Shown here in pieces: positions 51,039 through 59,543 of a stretch of 64,000 nt of DNA; the first letter of the stretch is position 1; every line of letters starts with the position of its first letter. The stretch comes from Chloracidobacterium sp. (GTDB lineage Bacteria; Acidobacteriota; Blastocatellia; Pyrinomonadales; Pyrinomonadaceae): assembly GCA_016716365.1 (NCBI GenBank), contig JADJWM010000007.1, positions 186,001-250,000 on the forward strand, given 5' to 3'. A program made the position numbers and the translations under genes. The notes under the pieces were generated by a model, which made no database searches, was not told the origin of the DNA, and saw nothing but the letters and a program-made list of their open reading frames with translations.

Positions 51039-51707
51039 ATGAGAACGATTTTTATCACGCTAGTTATTGCCTTGGTGGCTTCGGCTACTCTTGTTTCGGC
51101 CCAGCAGGAACAATTGAGCGAGCATGACTATAGCGCTGCTTTGGCAAAAGCCCTCGACGCCGCGTCTTCGCGCAGCCGACGGGTCTTGACCCACGAGAAG
51201 TTCTATAACGGCACAGAGGTTTACGGTACTCGAGAGGTCATATCGGATTTCGCGGGGAACGATGCCAAGAAGATGGAAGTGGTCGAAGAGTTTAACGGCA
51301 AGAAACAGAGATCGAACTATGTGACACTCAACGGCCAGTACTTTTGCAAGGAAGGCGAAAAGGCCTGGAAGCGGGCCGACAAGGAGTGTGCGAAGGCCGG
51401 TAAGATGATGGCGATCCCGGATGGCGATTACGAATATTTCGTCGAACCTGACGCGAACAATTACGGACGAAAGGTCTACACGCGGCGTGCCTCCTTCACC
51501 GACTCTGGCGTGCCCGAACGGGACGCGGCACGGCTGAAGTCCATCGAGATCAAATTCATGATCGACGAAACCGGGGCGATAGTTGAATACACCGAAACCC
51601 GCCGCGGCGGCATCGAACCGGACGGCTGGAGCAGCACGCAAGTTACAAAATACATCTACGAACCCGCAGACCTGAGGATTGCAGATCCGACGCGGGGTTT
51701 CGAATAG
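51039..51707 (+). CDS. Secreted protein of unknown function
   Basis: I do not recognise the family. The 222-residue product has a clear signal peptide (MRTIFITLVIALVASATLVSA, cut before QQE). The mature part contains two cysteines (GQYFCKEGEKAWKRADKECA) that could form a disulfide, and alternating strands (KKMEVVEEFNGKKQRSNYVTL, KSIEIKFMIDETGAIVEYTE) like those of periplasmic beta-sandwich or LolA-like folds. GGAGGA seven bases before the ATG is a strong ribosome binding site. An intrinsic terminator lies about 90 bases after the stop, so it ends the transcription unit. Confidence 0.75.
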   Translation: MRTIFITLVIALVASATLVSAQQEQLSEHDYSAALAKALDAASSRSRRVLTHEKFYNGTEVYGTREVISDFAGNDAKKMEVVEEFNGKKQRSNYVTLNGQYFCKEGEKAWKRADKECAKAGKMMAIPDGDYEYFVEPDANNYGRKVYTRRASFTDSGVPERDAARLKSIEIKFMIDETGAIVEYTETRRGGIEPDGWSSTQVTKYIYEPADLRIADPTRGFE

Positions 51708-51795
51708 CGGCACGGCCGTCCCAAAATGAAAAAAGGCTTTGCCTTTCCGTAACGACCTAAATAGAATCCTTTGAGGCTCTTACTCTAGTCTTTTG

Positions 51796-51820
51796 GCCTG
51801 AGGCAGAGCCTCAGGCTTTT
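51796..51820 (+). terminator. Intrinsic terminator after the secreted protein gene
   Basis: A perfect nine-pair stem GCCTGAGGC/GCCTCAGGC with a three-base loop is followed by four T. Confidence 0.75.
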
Positions 51821-51888
51821 GGATGATCATCCGCGAACGAAAGGCAGAGCCTTTCCGCACCGCGACCGGGCCCAGCCCGCAGGAGACT

Positions 51889-52746
51889 ATGAACTGGCTC
51901 GACAATGGCGATGCCCTGGCGGCGATCGGCCAATTTTTGGCGGAGGACATCGGCCGCGGCGATATTACCACGGCTTCGACGGTCCCGCCGGACGTCCGCG
52001 GCGTGGGAAGATTCCTTGCGAAGGAGTATCTGGTCATCTGCGGGCTGGAGGTGGCGGAGGCTGTTTTCGCCAATCTGGACGCCGATATTTCCGAGATCGA
52101 GACGTCGTTCTCCGACGGCGACGAGGTCGAAGAGGGCACCGTCTTCGGCATGCTCAAAGGCTATGCCGACGTGCTTCTCACGGGCGAGCGTGTCGCGTTG
52201 AACCTGCTTCAGCGGATGTCGGGCGTCGCGACGCTTACCCGCCAGTATGTACGGGCGGTCGAGGGAACGGGGGCCGCCATCGTCGACACCCGCAAGACGA
52301 CGCCCGGATTACGTCTGTTGGAAAAGTATGCGGTCACGATCGGCGGCGGCAAGAACCATCGAATGGGCCTCGACGACGGCGTGCTTATCAAAGACAACCA
52401 CATTACCCTCGCCGGTGGCGTGACCGAAGCGGTCAAGGCAGCCAAAGATTCCGTCGGCCATCTTCACAAGATCGAGGTCGAGGTCACCAACTGGGCCCAG
52501 CTTCGCGAAGCCATCGATGCCGGTGCCGACATCGTGATGCTCGACAACCAGACACCCGAAGAGGCCGCAAAGCTCGTCCAGATGTCCCGCGACCTCAATC
52601 CTGCGGTCCTGATCGAAGCCTCCGGTGGGATGGACCTCGACCGCGTGCGGTCGTTTGCCGAAGCGGGCGTCGATCTGATCTCGGTCGGCCGGCTCACGCA
52701 TTCGGCCCGTGCCGTCGATATCTCTTTCAAGATCCAAGTTGCATGA
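51889..52746 (+). CDS. nadC: Nicotinate-nucleotide pyrophosphorylase (carboxylating)
   Basis: NadC (quinolinate phosphoribosyltransferase) makes nicotinate mononucleotide from quinolinate and PRPP in NAD synthesis. The 285-residue product starts MNWLDNGDALAAIGQFLAED and shows EDIGRGDITTAST near 20. GERVALNLLQRMSGVATLT is near 108 and VDTRKTTPGLRLLEKYAV near 138. The substrate site is GGGKNHRMGLDDGVLIKDNH near 158, and IEASGGMDLDRVRSFAEAGVDLISVGRLTHS lies near the end. The start is set by AGGAG six bases before the ATG at 51889. No nadA or nadB is nearby. Confidence 0.95.
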   Translation: MNWLDNGDALAAIGQFLAEDIGRGDITTASTVPPDVRGVGRFLAKEYLVICGLEVAEAVFANLDADISEIETSFSDGDEVEEGTVFGMLKGYADVLLTGERVALNLLQRMSGVATLTRQYVRAVEGTGAAIVDTRKTTPGLRLLEKYAVTIGGGKNHRMGLDDGVLIKDNHITLAGGVTEAVKAAKDSVGHLHKIEVEVTNWAQLREAIDAGADIVMLDNQTPEEAAKLVQMSRDLNPAVLIEASGGMDLDRVRSFAEAGVDLISVGRLTHSARAVDISFKIQVA

Positions 52747-52789
52747 CCTAGGCCGGTGAGTGGGAACCGAGAAGAAGCTGGTTCGTGCT

Positions 52790-53749
52790 CTAGGACGGTT
52801 CGGTCACGCTGTCTATTGTCTTAACCTGTCCGGAATCGACCTGGTTCAGGGCGATCAGCTCCTCATTGGCAAACAGTCCTGGAAAGTACCAAACGATCAC
52901 CATCGAAACGGCCAGGGCCGCCGTCGCAAGGAGGCCACCTTCCAGCCCGTACTGCCCGCCGGTCAGCCAATCCGGCCCGCTGTCTATCTCCTTCAAGAGA
53001 GGATGCGGCACCAACTCTTTCAGGCCGCTCACCTCGATGCCGAAGATCGATCCCTGGGCCCAATTCCAGGCAAGATGAAGCCCGAACGGAAGCCAAAGGT
53101 TCCGGGTGCGAAGGTAGGCCAACCCGAACCAAGCTCCGGCGATGATCGTGTTCAGCCATGAAAGCCAGGTCGCGCTCGGGTTCGCGTTGTGGACCGTCGC
53201 GAACAGGACCGAGGTCAACAGCAGGCCCAGCCAGGTCAGGTTCGAACGGATAAACGTCTGTAGCAGATAACCGCGAAACAGGACCTCCTCGAAGGCGGCC
53301 GCGACCGTAAAGACAGCGAAGGAAATGGCCGCGGTCGTGAGCACCTCGCCGGATGCGGCGTCGGCATTCAGGCGAAACGACAACCCGCCCGCCGCTAGAC
53401 CGATAAGAGCGGCGGTCGCAATGGCCATGAAGCCAAGTACCAGCCCAATGATGAGGCCGCTCCCCCAACCCTTGACCAATGAGGCGCCCATTGCTCGAAA
53501 CGGAAGTTTTTCCAGGTATTTGCCGCAGAACCAACCTGCTGCCAACGCAACGGCAAGCGAGATCAGACTGTTGATGAGAAGCCCGACGGGGCTTCCTTCA
53601 CCGGCCGAAGCCATTTGAGGCCCGACGATGATGAGAACGGCAGATCCGAGGATGACGCCCCCGAAAACGAACAAACCGACATAGATCGCCGCCCGCCATC
53701 CGCTGCGAAGCCGTCCGATGGCGTCGAATAGGAAATACGAACTTTTCAT
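52790..53749 (-). CDS. CPBP-family intramembrane metalloprotease
   Basis: CPBP (Abi, Rce1-like) proteins are membrane-embedded metalloproteases. Eukaryotic Rce1 trims prenylated proteins; bacterial members have varied or unknown targets. The 319-residue product has about eight helices. The three conserved active-site motifs are EEVLFRGYLLQ near residue 153, HNANPS near 183 and HLAWNWAQG near 229. I chose the ATG at 53749 (MKSSYFLFDAIGRLRSGWRA) because the helix pattern of the family starts there. It converges on nadC and is divergent from the ntrY-type gene. Confidence 0.88.
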   Translation of the reverse strand: MKSSYFLFDAIGRLRSGWRAAIYVGLFVFGGVILGSAVLIIVGPQMASAGEGSPVGLLINSLISLAVALAAGWFCGKYLEKLPFRAMGASLVKGWGSGLIIGLVLGFMAIATAALIGLAAGGLSFRLNADAASGEVLTTAAISFAVFTVAAAFEEVLFRGYLLQTFIRSNLTWLGLLLTSVLFATVHNANPSATWLSWLNTIIAGAWFGLAYLRTRNLWLPFGLHLAWNWAQGSIFGIEVSGLKELVPHPLLKEIDSGPDWLTGGQYGLEGGLLATAALAVSMVIVWYFPGLFANEELIALNQVDSGQVKTIDSVTEPS

Positions 53750-53833
53750 AGGGTCTTTTGCGAGTCTATCGAAGAACGAAACGCCGAACAAACGAAGCAA
53801 ATCAGCCAAGACGTTTATGCTAAACTTAGCTAC

Positions 53834-56014
53834 ATGCCGACAGGATCAAAGAGATCGAAACGCAAATGGGGACTTGCCATCGCAGGGACGGTGGTCGCGT
53901 TTTCGTTCACGATCCTGGTGATGCTGCAGATCTCCAACCAGTGGAAGCGATTCTCTGTAGACACTGCACGGGACACGCTGCTTCTCTACGCACTCTCTTC
54001 CCTCAATTTCATTGCGTTTGTCGTCTTTGGCTTCATTTTCCTGCGAAGCATCGTCAAGCTGGTCCGCGAACGGCGTGCTTCGCAAGTCGGCTCGAAGCTA
54101 AAGACAAAGCTGCTCGCGTACTTTGCCGCTATCAGCCTTCTTCCGATCTTTGCAATGGCGGGATTTTCCTACCTTTTCATGAATCGAGCGCTTGAGCGGT
54201 GGTTCACTTCCATCCCTGAAAACGTCGTGCGCGCTCCGCTCGAGATCGAGAATCGGGCCAACGCCGAGCGTTTTGACAAGCTGAAGGAACTAGCCGATGT
54301 CATCGCCGTGTCGATCGGGCAAAGAGAGGTTTCGCAGGGCGAGCTTGACCGGTTGGCATCGGCAGGCCGTCTCGTGTTCATAGAAGTTCGTGATCGAAAC
54401 GGCCGGGTGGCCGCATCCAGTTCGGCGGCCGAGGATCTATCGCAATTTGCTGAGTTCGGGGCGTTGAATGAGCGACAGCTCGACGATCCGTCGCTGGCCG
54501 ACGGATCAGGGATCGACGCAGCCACAGCGCGCCTGCCTGACGGCGGGACGGTCCTCGCCGTCAGCGCGGCAAGAGACGTCGAAAGCGTCGGGCAGATGGT
54601 TGATTCGACCCTGATCGAATTCGACCGGATGAAGGAACAGAACGTCTGGGTCCGCCAGATCGGTTTGTTGACGTTCGGGGTGCTCACTTTTCTGCTTATT
54701 TTCGCAGCCACGTGGACAGCGTTCTATACGGCCCGTGGACTGACAGTCCCGATCCGTGCCCTGGCCGAGGGTGCCGAGAAGATCACAGCCGGCGAACTCG
54801 GCCACCGGGTCGAGGTTTTGGCCGAGGATGAGCTTGCACTGCTCGTTTCGTCGTTCAACCAGATGTCTTCGAAATTAAAGGCGAACGCCGAAGAGTTGGA
54901 AGAGCGGAGGAGATATATCGAGACGGTCCTCCTTTCGCTTTCCACCGGAGTCATTTCTATCGACTCAGAAAACAAAGTTGACACGATCAACCCGGCGGCC
55001 CGGCTCATCCTGCGGCTCGAGCCCGGAAAATACCGCGGGGCTGAATTGAAAGAGCTTCTTAGCGAGACCGACCGCGGCACTTTCTATCGGATCGTTTCGA
55101 GGGCAAAACGGATCGGGCATGCTTCGGACCAGTTGAAGCTGCGCCCGGCCAAGTCGAATGCAGAAGGGGGGGGCGAGGCCGTCCCAACGGCGGTCACCGT
55201 GACCGCGTTGCCGGACATCGACGGGGCGGTACTTGTGCTGGAAGACCTTTCGGAGCTGATCGCGGCCCAACGCGCGACCGCATGGCAGGAGGTCGCGCGG
55301 CGAATGGCGCACGAGATCAAGAATCCCCTAACGCCGATACAACTCTCGGCAGAGAGGATAGCGAAACGGTTCAGTCCGGAACCGACCAGCCTGGCCGGCG
55401 GGGTCCGCCAAAAGCAGGGAATTCCGCTCTTGAACACGAGCACACTCCTGGACGACCAGAATTCGAAAGTTGTCCTGGACGGTACCGACACCATCCTTCG
55501 AGAGGTCCGAAGCCTGAAGGCGATGGTTGACGAATTTTCGCGTTTTGCCCGGTTGCCCGAGGTGAAACTCGAACCCGGCGCCTTGAATGAGGTCATTCGG
55601 GAAGCGGCAAGCTTGTATCTCGATCGTGCGGACGAAGCGGTTGTTACGCTGCAGCTTGCGGAAGGACTTCCGCAGGCGAATATCGACAGCGAACAGTTGA
55701 AGCGGGTGTTCGTAAACCTTATCGACAATGCGATCGAGGCACCCGGCAGCGGCGAGCGTTCGATCAACCTTTCGACGCGTTTTGAAGCGGCCCGTGACGT
55801 ACTTGTGGCCGAGGTTTCCGACAACGGTAGCGGGATCGATCCGGCCGATTACCCGAGACTCTTTCAGCCCTATTTTTCGACAAAGGGCCGGGGCACCGGC
55901 TTGGGCCTCGCGATCGTGAATCGAATTGTGACGGAACATCACGGGAAGATCAGGGCGGTGCCGAATCAACCCGGAGGAGCGAAGTTTATTGTTGAGATCC
56001 CGACCCTCGCTTGA
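53834..56014 (+). CDS. NtrY-type membrane sensor histidine kinase
   Basis: NtrY-type kinases phosphorylate NtrC/NtrX-type sigma-54 activators. The 726-residue product has two helices near the N-terminus (about 13-32 and 50-72), a third near 92-112 and a fourth near 272-295. These flank an extracytoplasmic sensor region (about 115-270). A HAMP linker (TVPIRALAEGAEKITAGEL) near 300 and a PAS-like domain (about 355-470) follow. The phosphoacceptor is in EVARRMAHEIKNPLTPIQLS with His near 492; the ATP lid motifs are NLIDNAIEA, DNGSGIDPAD and STKGRGTGLGLAI. The gene for its likely partner follows about 100 bases downstream across an abnormal G-rich tract. Confidence 0.93.
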   Translation: MPTGSKRSKRKWGLAIAGTVVAFSFTILVMLQISNQWKRFSVDTARDTLLLYALSSLNFIAFVVFGFIFLRSIVKLVRERRASQVGSKLKTKLLAYFAAISLLPIFAMAGFSYLFMNRALERWFTSIPENVVRAPLEIENRANAERFDKLKELADVIAVSIGQREVSQGELDRLASAGRLVFIEVRDRNGRVAASSSAAEDLSQFAEFGALNERQLDDPSLADGSGIDAATARLPDGGTVLAVSAARDVESVGQMVDSTLIEFDRMKEQNVWVRQIGLLTFGVLTFLLIFAATWTAFYTARGLTVPIRALAEGAEKITAGELGHRVEVLAEDELALLVSSFNQMSSKLKANAEELEERRRYIETVLLSLSTGVISIDSENKVDTINPAARLILRLEPGKYRGAELKELLSETDRGTFYRIVSRAKRIGHASDQLKLRPAKSNAEGGGEAVPTAVTVTALPDIDGAVLVLEDLSELIAAQRATAWQEVARRMAHEIKNPLTPIQLSAERIAKRFSPEPTSLAGGVRQKQGIPLLNTSTLLDDQNSKVVLDGTDTILREVRSLKAMVDEFSRFARLPEVKLEPGALNEVIREAASLYLDRADEAVVTLQLAEGLPQANIDSEQLKRVFVNLIDNAIEAPGSGERSINLSTRFEAARDVLVAEVSDNGSGIDPADYPRLFQPYFSTKGRGTGLGLAIVNRIVTEHHGKIRAVPNQPGGAKFIVEIPTLA

Positions 56015-56017
56015 GGT

Positions 56018-56104
56018 TAGGGGGTGGTTCCGGGCGCGGGGGGAGCCGCGCCCCGCCAGCGGCCGGGGGCGGGGGGGGGGGGTCGCGGGGGGGGGGGGGC
56101 GTTT
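56018..56104. other. Abnormal G-rich intergenic tract
   Basis: This tract contains runs of 12 G (56071-56082) and 13 G (56087-56099) in a segment of about 85 bases that is almost all G and C. It lies between the kinase stop and the regulator start. Composition matches the tract at 21919-22020 and no other place in the window. Confidence 0.6.
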
Positions 56105-56116
56105 CCCTTATAACCA

Positions 56117-57471
56117 ATGGCTTCGATATTGATCGTAGATGACGAACCTGGCATTCGGGCTACGCTTACGGGCGTGCTTGAAGATGAGGGCTTCGCGGTT
56201 GAAACGGCCGCCACGGGTGAGGCTTGTCTGAAATTGGCGAAGGAGCAAAACTTTGCTTGCATTCTGCTGGATATATGGTTGGGGAAAGGCATTGACGGGC
56301 TTGAGACGCTCAAAAGGCTACGGGAAGAGGGAAATGATTCCGCGGTCGTGATGATCTCTGGTCATGGAAATATTGAAACGGCGGTCAAGTCAACAAAGCT
56401 AGGAGCGTTCGATTTCATCGAAAAGCCGTTGAGTTTGGAACGCACCGTTCTAACGGTAAAGAACGCGGTGCGTCAGCGGGAATTGGAGCGGACGAATGAG
56501 CAGCTTCAAAAGGAGCTTGCCGAAGAGTATGTGATGGTCGGCGACTCGGTGGCGATGCGGGCCCTGCGAAAGCAGATAGCGGTCGTTGCGCCATCGGACG
56601 GGCGGATACTGATCTCCGGCGAAAGCGGCACCGGAAAAGAACTTGTCGCCCGGGCCATTCACGCACAGTCAAAGAGGCGAGCGGCCCCATTCGTTGAGAT
56701 AAATTCCGCAGCGATTCCCGAAGAACTGATCGAGTCTGAGCTGTTCGGCCATGCAAAGGGTGCATTTACCGGGGCGACGGCGGCTAAGAAAGGCAAGTTC
56801 GAGATCGCCGACGGCGCGACACTTTTCCTGGACGAGATCGGAGACATGTCGCCGCTTGTCCAGGCGAAGGTGCTCCGGGTGCTCGAGGAACAGCGATTTG
56901 AACCGGTCGGCAGCAACAAGGTGGTGAAGGTCGATGTGCGCATCATCTCGGCCACAAACAAGCAGCTGTTCGATCTGATCGATAACGGCACTTTTAGGCA
57001 TGACCTCTTTTATAGGTTGAACGTGATCCCTTTCCAGGTGCCGCCGCTCCGTGAACGCGTCGAGGACATCCCGCTCCTTGTCGAACATTTCAATGCGCGA
57101 TTTTCCGCCGACAAAGGCAAGCGGTCGAAGATCTTTACCGTAGATGCAGTCGAAAAACTTAAGGAGCACACTTGGCCCGGGAACGTCCGTGAGCTGAGAA
57201 ATACGGTTGAACGGGTTGTGATCATGGTGTCGTCCCAAAAGGTCACGGCCGACGATCTGCCGGAGTTGGGATGGGCTTCGATGGGAAGGCGGCGTCGAGT
57301 TATCGGTTCGAATCGTTCAAGGCGGCGACAGACGCATACCAGCGGGAGTTCATCCAGCATAAGCTCGCCCAGTTCGATGGGAATGTTTCGAAGGCTGCCG
57401 AGGATATGGGCGTCGACCGCAGCCATCTTTATCGCCGGATGAAGAATCTAGGAATCAGTACCGTTAGTTGA
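56117..57471 (+). CDS. NtrC-family sigma-54 response regulator, frameshifted before its DNA-binding domain
   Basis: The protein has a receiver domain (DDEPG near residue 9, phosphoacceptor Asp in CILLDIWLGKG near 51, lysine in FIEKPLS). A sigma-54 activating AAA+ domain follows: Walker A GESGTGKE near 168, GAFTGA loop near 215, Walker B in LFLDEIGDM, arginine finger block LRERVEDIPLL. In the frame from 56117, translation leaves the family at about 57270 and ends at 57442 with a basic, serine-rich tail. The missing Fis-type helix-turn-helix (FIQHKLAQFDGNVSKAAEDM, then GVDRSHLYRRMKNLGI) is read in the -1 frame from about 57268 to 57471. One extra base in the GGG at 57268-57270 would restore a normal protein of about 450 residues. 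The partner kinase gene is just upstream. Confidence 0.9.
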
Positions 57472-57489
57472 TGGGCCAATTTCGGTCCG

Positions 57490-59511
57490 GTGGGATTTGC
57501 AGTGCAGCTATTGCGTTTCAGAAATTTCGTTTACGTTGCTATCGCGGCTTTTATCATTCTTCCACACGCTGTAAGCGCGGAGGATAAATGGACGAAGGTC
57601 GAGTCCGCAAATTTCCGGCTTGTCGGAAATGCCGGTGAGAAGGAGATCAAGCGGGTCGCGATGCGGATGGAGCGGTTTCGCGAAGCTTTTCTGAGGCTCC
57701 TGCCCTCGCTGCGTCATGATGTAGTGGTCCCGACCACGATCATCGTCTTCAAGGACGAAAGATCGTTCCACCCCTATAAGCCGTTGAATGCGGACGGCAA
57801 GCCGGCCGACTGGGTCGCGGGTTATTTTAGGTCAGGCGACGATACCAACTACATCGTGCTTTCGGCCGAGCGCGAGCGAGAGCAAACATACCAGACGATC
57901 TATCATGAATACGTCCATTTTCTCCTGGGCAATAGTTTCGGCAGGACCAGCATTCCTACCTGGCTGAACGAGGGCATCGCAGAGTACTACGACCAACTGC
58001 AGTTTTCCGGTGATTCGCGGGTCGTTCTCGGTTCGGCAAACAGGTCTCACCTTGAATCGCTCCGAACCAAAAAGCTGATGCCGTTTGAAGCATTTCTCGC
58101 TGTCGATCACGACACGCTTCACGCTCAGGCCGCGGGCGACGCGAGTTCCTACTACACGCAGGCGTGGGCGTTCACGCATATGCTGATGCACGGCCGGTCA
58201 CGAAATGGGGCCGCGGACCTGCAGGCTTTCCTCGACCTTATGATCAAAGGCGAGCCAGTGGGAACGGCTGCGAAGAGAGCATTCGGGTCGGAACTGACCG
58301 ATCTCGGTGATCAACTGGAAAAATACATTGCGCAGGGTTTGTTTGGTACGCAATCGTTGACGCTCACGGACCCGATCCGGGTCGATGAGGGTAATTCAGC
58401 GGCCCGGATAAGGACGGCCGAGGCGAAAGCTATTCTCGGGGATCTGTTGCTCGGATCGGAACGATTTGACGAAGCCTATGCTCATTTAACAGAGGCAGTT
58501 AGGGAATATCCCGATTCGGTCGCGGGAAATTCCTCGCTTGGGATGTGGCTGACGAAGAAAGGACGCTACCCGGAAGGGCGAAAGTACCTGGCCAAGGCTC
58601 GTTCGCTGCCCGGAGCAACCTATCTTGAACATTACCGGTATGCTTATCTTCTCAGCCGCGAGCCGATGGCCGGCAGGAACTGGATCTCGTATTACCCGGA
58701 ACAGACAGCGACGGAGATCCGGGATGCACTTGCAAGATCGATCGAATTGAACCCTCGATATCCCGAAAGCTATCGACTCTTCGCCTTTGTCAGCATCGTC
58801 CGCAGCGACAAGCTTGACGAATCGATCGAATACATAAAGATCGCGCAGGGCCTTTCACCGGGCAACGAACTTCTTCACTTGGACATGGCCAGCATTCTCG
58901 CGAGGAAAGGAGATTTCTCCGAGGCGGAGTATATAGCGCGGCGCGTGCGGGAAACGGGCCGAGACCCGGCGGCCCGCCAGCATGCCGACTACGTGCTCGA
59001 GAACGTTCAGAATCTTCGCCGAAATCTTGACGCTGTGATCGCCGCGAAGATATCGAGAGAACCCGGTCGGCTGCCGGTTATCACAGAGCATTTGGAGCCG
59101 GCTCCGACAGAGGCCGAATTGGCCGCCCTTGAACATTCAGCCAAGCTTGTAAGTCTGAACAAGAATTTGCGGAAGCCTGCTGATAGTGAGGTTCGTGTGC
59201 TCGGGGAACTGACCAAGATCGAATGTGAGCGAAAAGGGAACGTAAAGTTCACCTTTTCGGCCGGGCAGGGTCGACTCAGGCTTCATAGCGAAGGATTTGA
59301 AGGACTTTTCTTAAAGACCTACAGGGCTCTCGACATGAAGGAACTCGGATGCCAGTATTCAAACCGAGGTTACGTGGCTTTGTTGACCTACGTCCCATCG
59401 GCTGACGGCAAAACCGGTGTCGCGGGTACCGTAACCGCGATCGAATTCATGCCCGAATTCTTCACGACCGCAGACGCACCCGCAATCCTTACAAAAAAGC
59501 CGGTGCAGTAG
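57490..59511 (+). CDS. Exported peptidase MA/DUF1570-like protein with TPR repeats
   Basis: This is a probable zinc metallopeptidase of the gluzincin type on a TPR scaffold. The 673-residue product has a signal peptide (VQLLRFRNFVYVAIAAFIILPHAVSA). A DUF1570-like N-terminal domain contains HEYVH near residue 139 (zinc-binding HExxH) and the downstream glutamate in PTWLNEGIAEYYD near 157. Residues about 300-560 are helical repeats (SERFDEAYAHLTEAVREYPDSVAGN, DKLDESIEYIKIAQGLSPGN). A C-terminal beta domain spans about 580-673. No ATG is available; GTG at 57490 or 57502 starts the frame. Its last codons lie inside the terminator hairpin of the opposite gene. Confidence 0.8.
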   Translation: MGFAVQLLRFRNFVYVAIAAFIILPHAVSAEDKWTKVESANFRLVGNAGEKEIKRVAMRMERFREAFLRLLPSLRHDVVVPTTIIVFKDERSFHPYKPLNADGKPADWVAGYFRSGDDTNYIVLSAEREREQTYQTIYHEYVHFLLGNSFGRTSIPTWLNEGIAEYYDQLQFSGDSRVVLGSANRSHLESLRTKKLMPFEAFLAVDHDTLHAQAAGDASSYYTQAWAFTHMLMHGRSRNGAADLQAFLDLMIKGEPVGTAAKRAFGSELTDLGDQLEKYIAQGLFGTQSLTLTDPIRVDEGNSAARIRTAEAKAILGDLLLGSERFDEAYAHLTEAVREYPDSVAGNSSLGMWLTKKGRYPEGRKYLAKARSLPGATYLEHYRYAYLLSREPMAGRNWISYYPEQTATEIRDALARSIELNPRYPESYRLFAFVSIVRSDKLDESIEYIKIAQGLSPGNELLHLDMASILARKGDFSEAEYIARRVRETGRDPAARQHADYVLENVQNLRRNLDAVIAAKISREPGRLPVITEHLEPAPTEAELAALEHSAKLVSLNKNLRKPADSEVRVLGELTKIECERKGNVKFTFSAGQGRLRLHSEGFEGLFLKTYRALDMKELGCQYSNRGYVALLTYVPSADGKTGVAGTVTAIEFMPEFFTTADAPAILTKKPVQ

Positions 59512-59521
59512 ACACCGGCTT
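59492..59521 (-). terminator. Intrinsic terminator of the M3 peptidase gene, overlapping the opposite coding sequence
   Basis: A nine-pair stem AAGCCGGTG/CACCGGCTT is followed on the minus strand by six T. It overlaps the last codons and stop of the plus-strand gene ending at 59511. On the plus strand the T-tract is weak, so it mainly serves the minus strand. Confidence 0.8.
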
Positions 59522-59543
59522 CTCGTACCTAGTTCTCAATTGG

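Noticed and set aside
57271..57442. Programmed frameshifting as the explanation for the NtrC-type break
   Set aside because: No typical slippery heptamer or downstream pseudoknot is obvious; a missing base in GGG is simpler. Not fully excluded.
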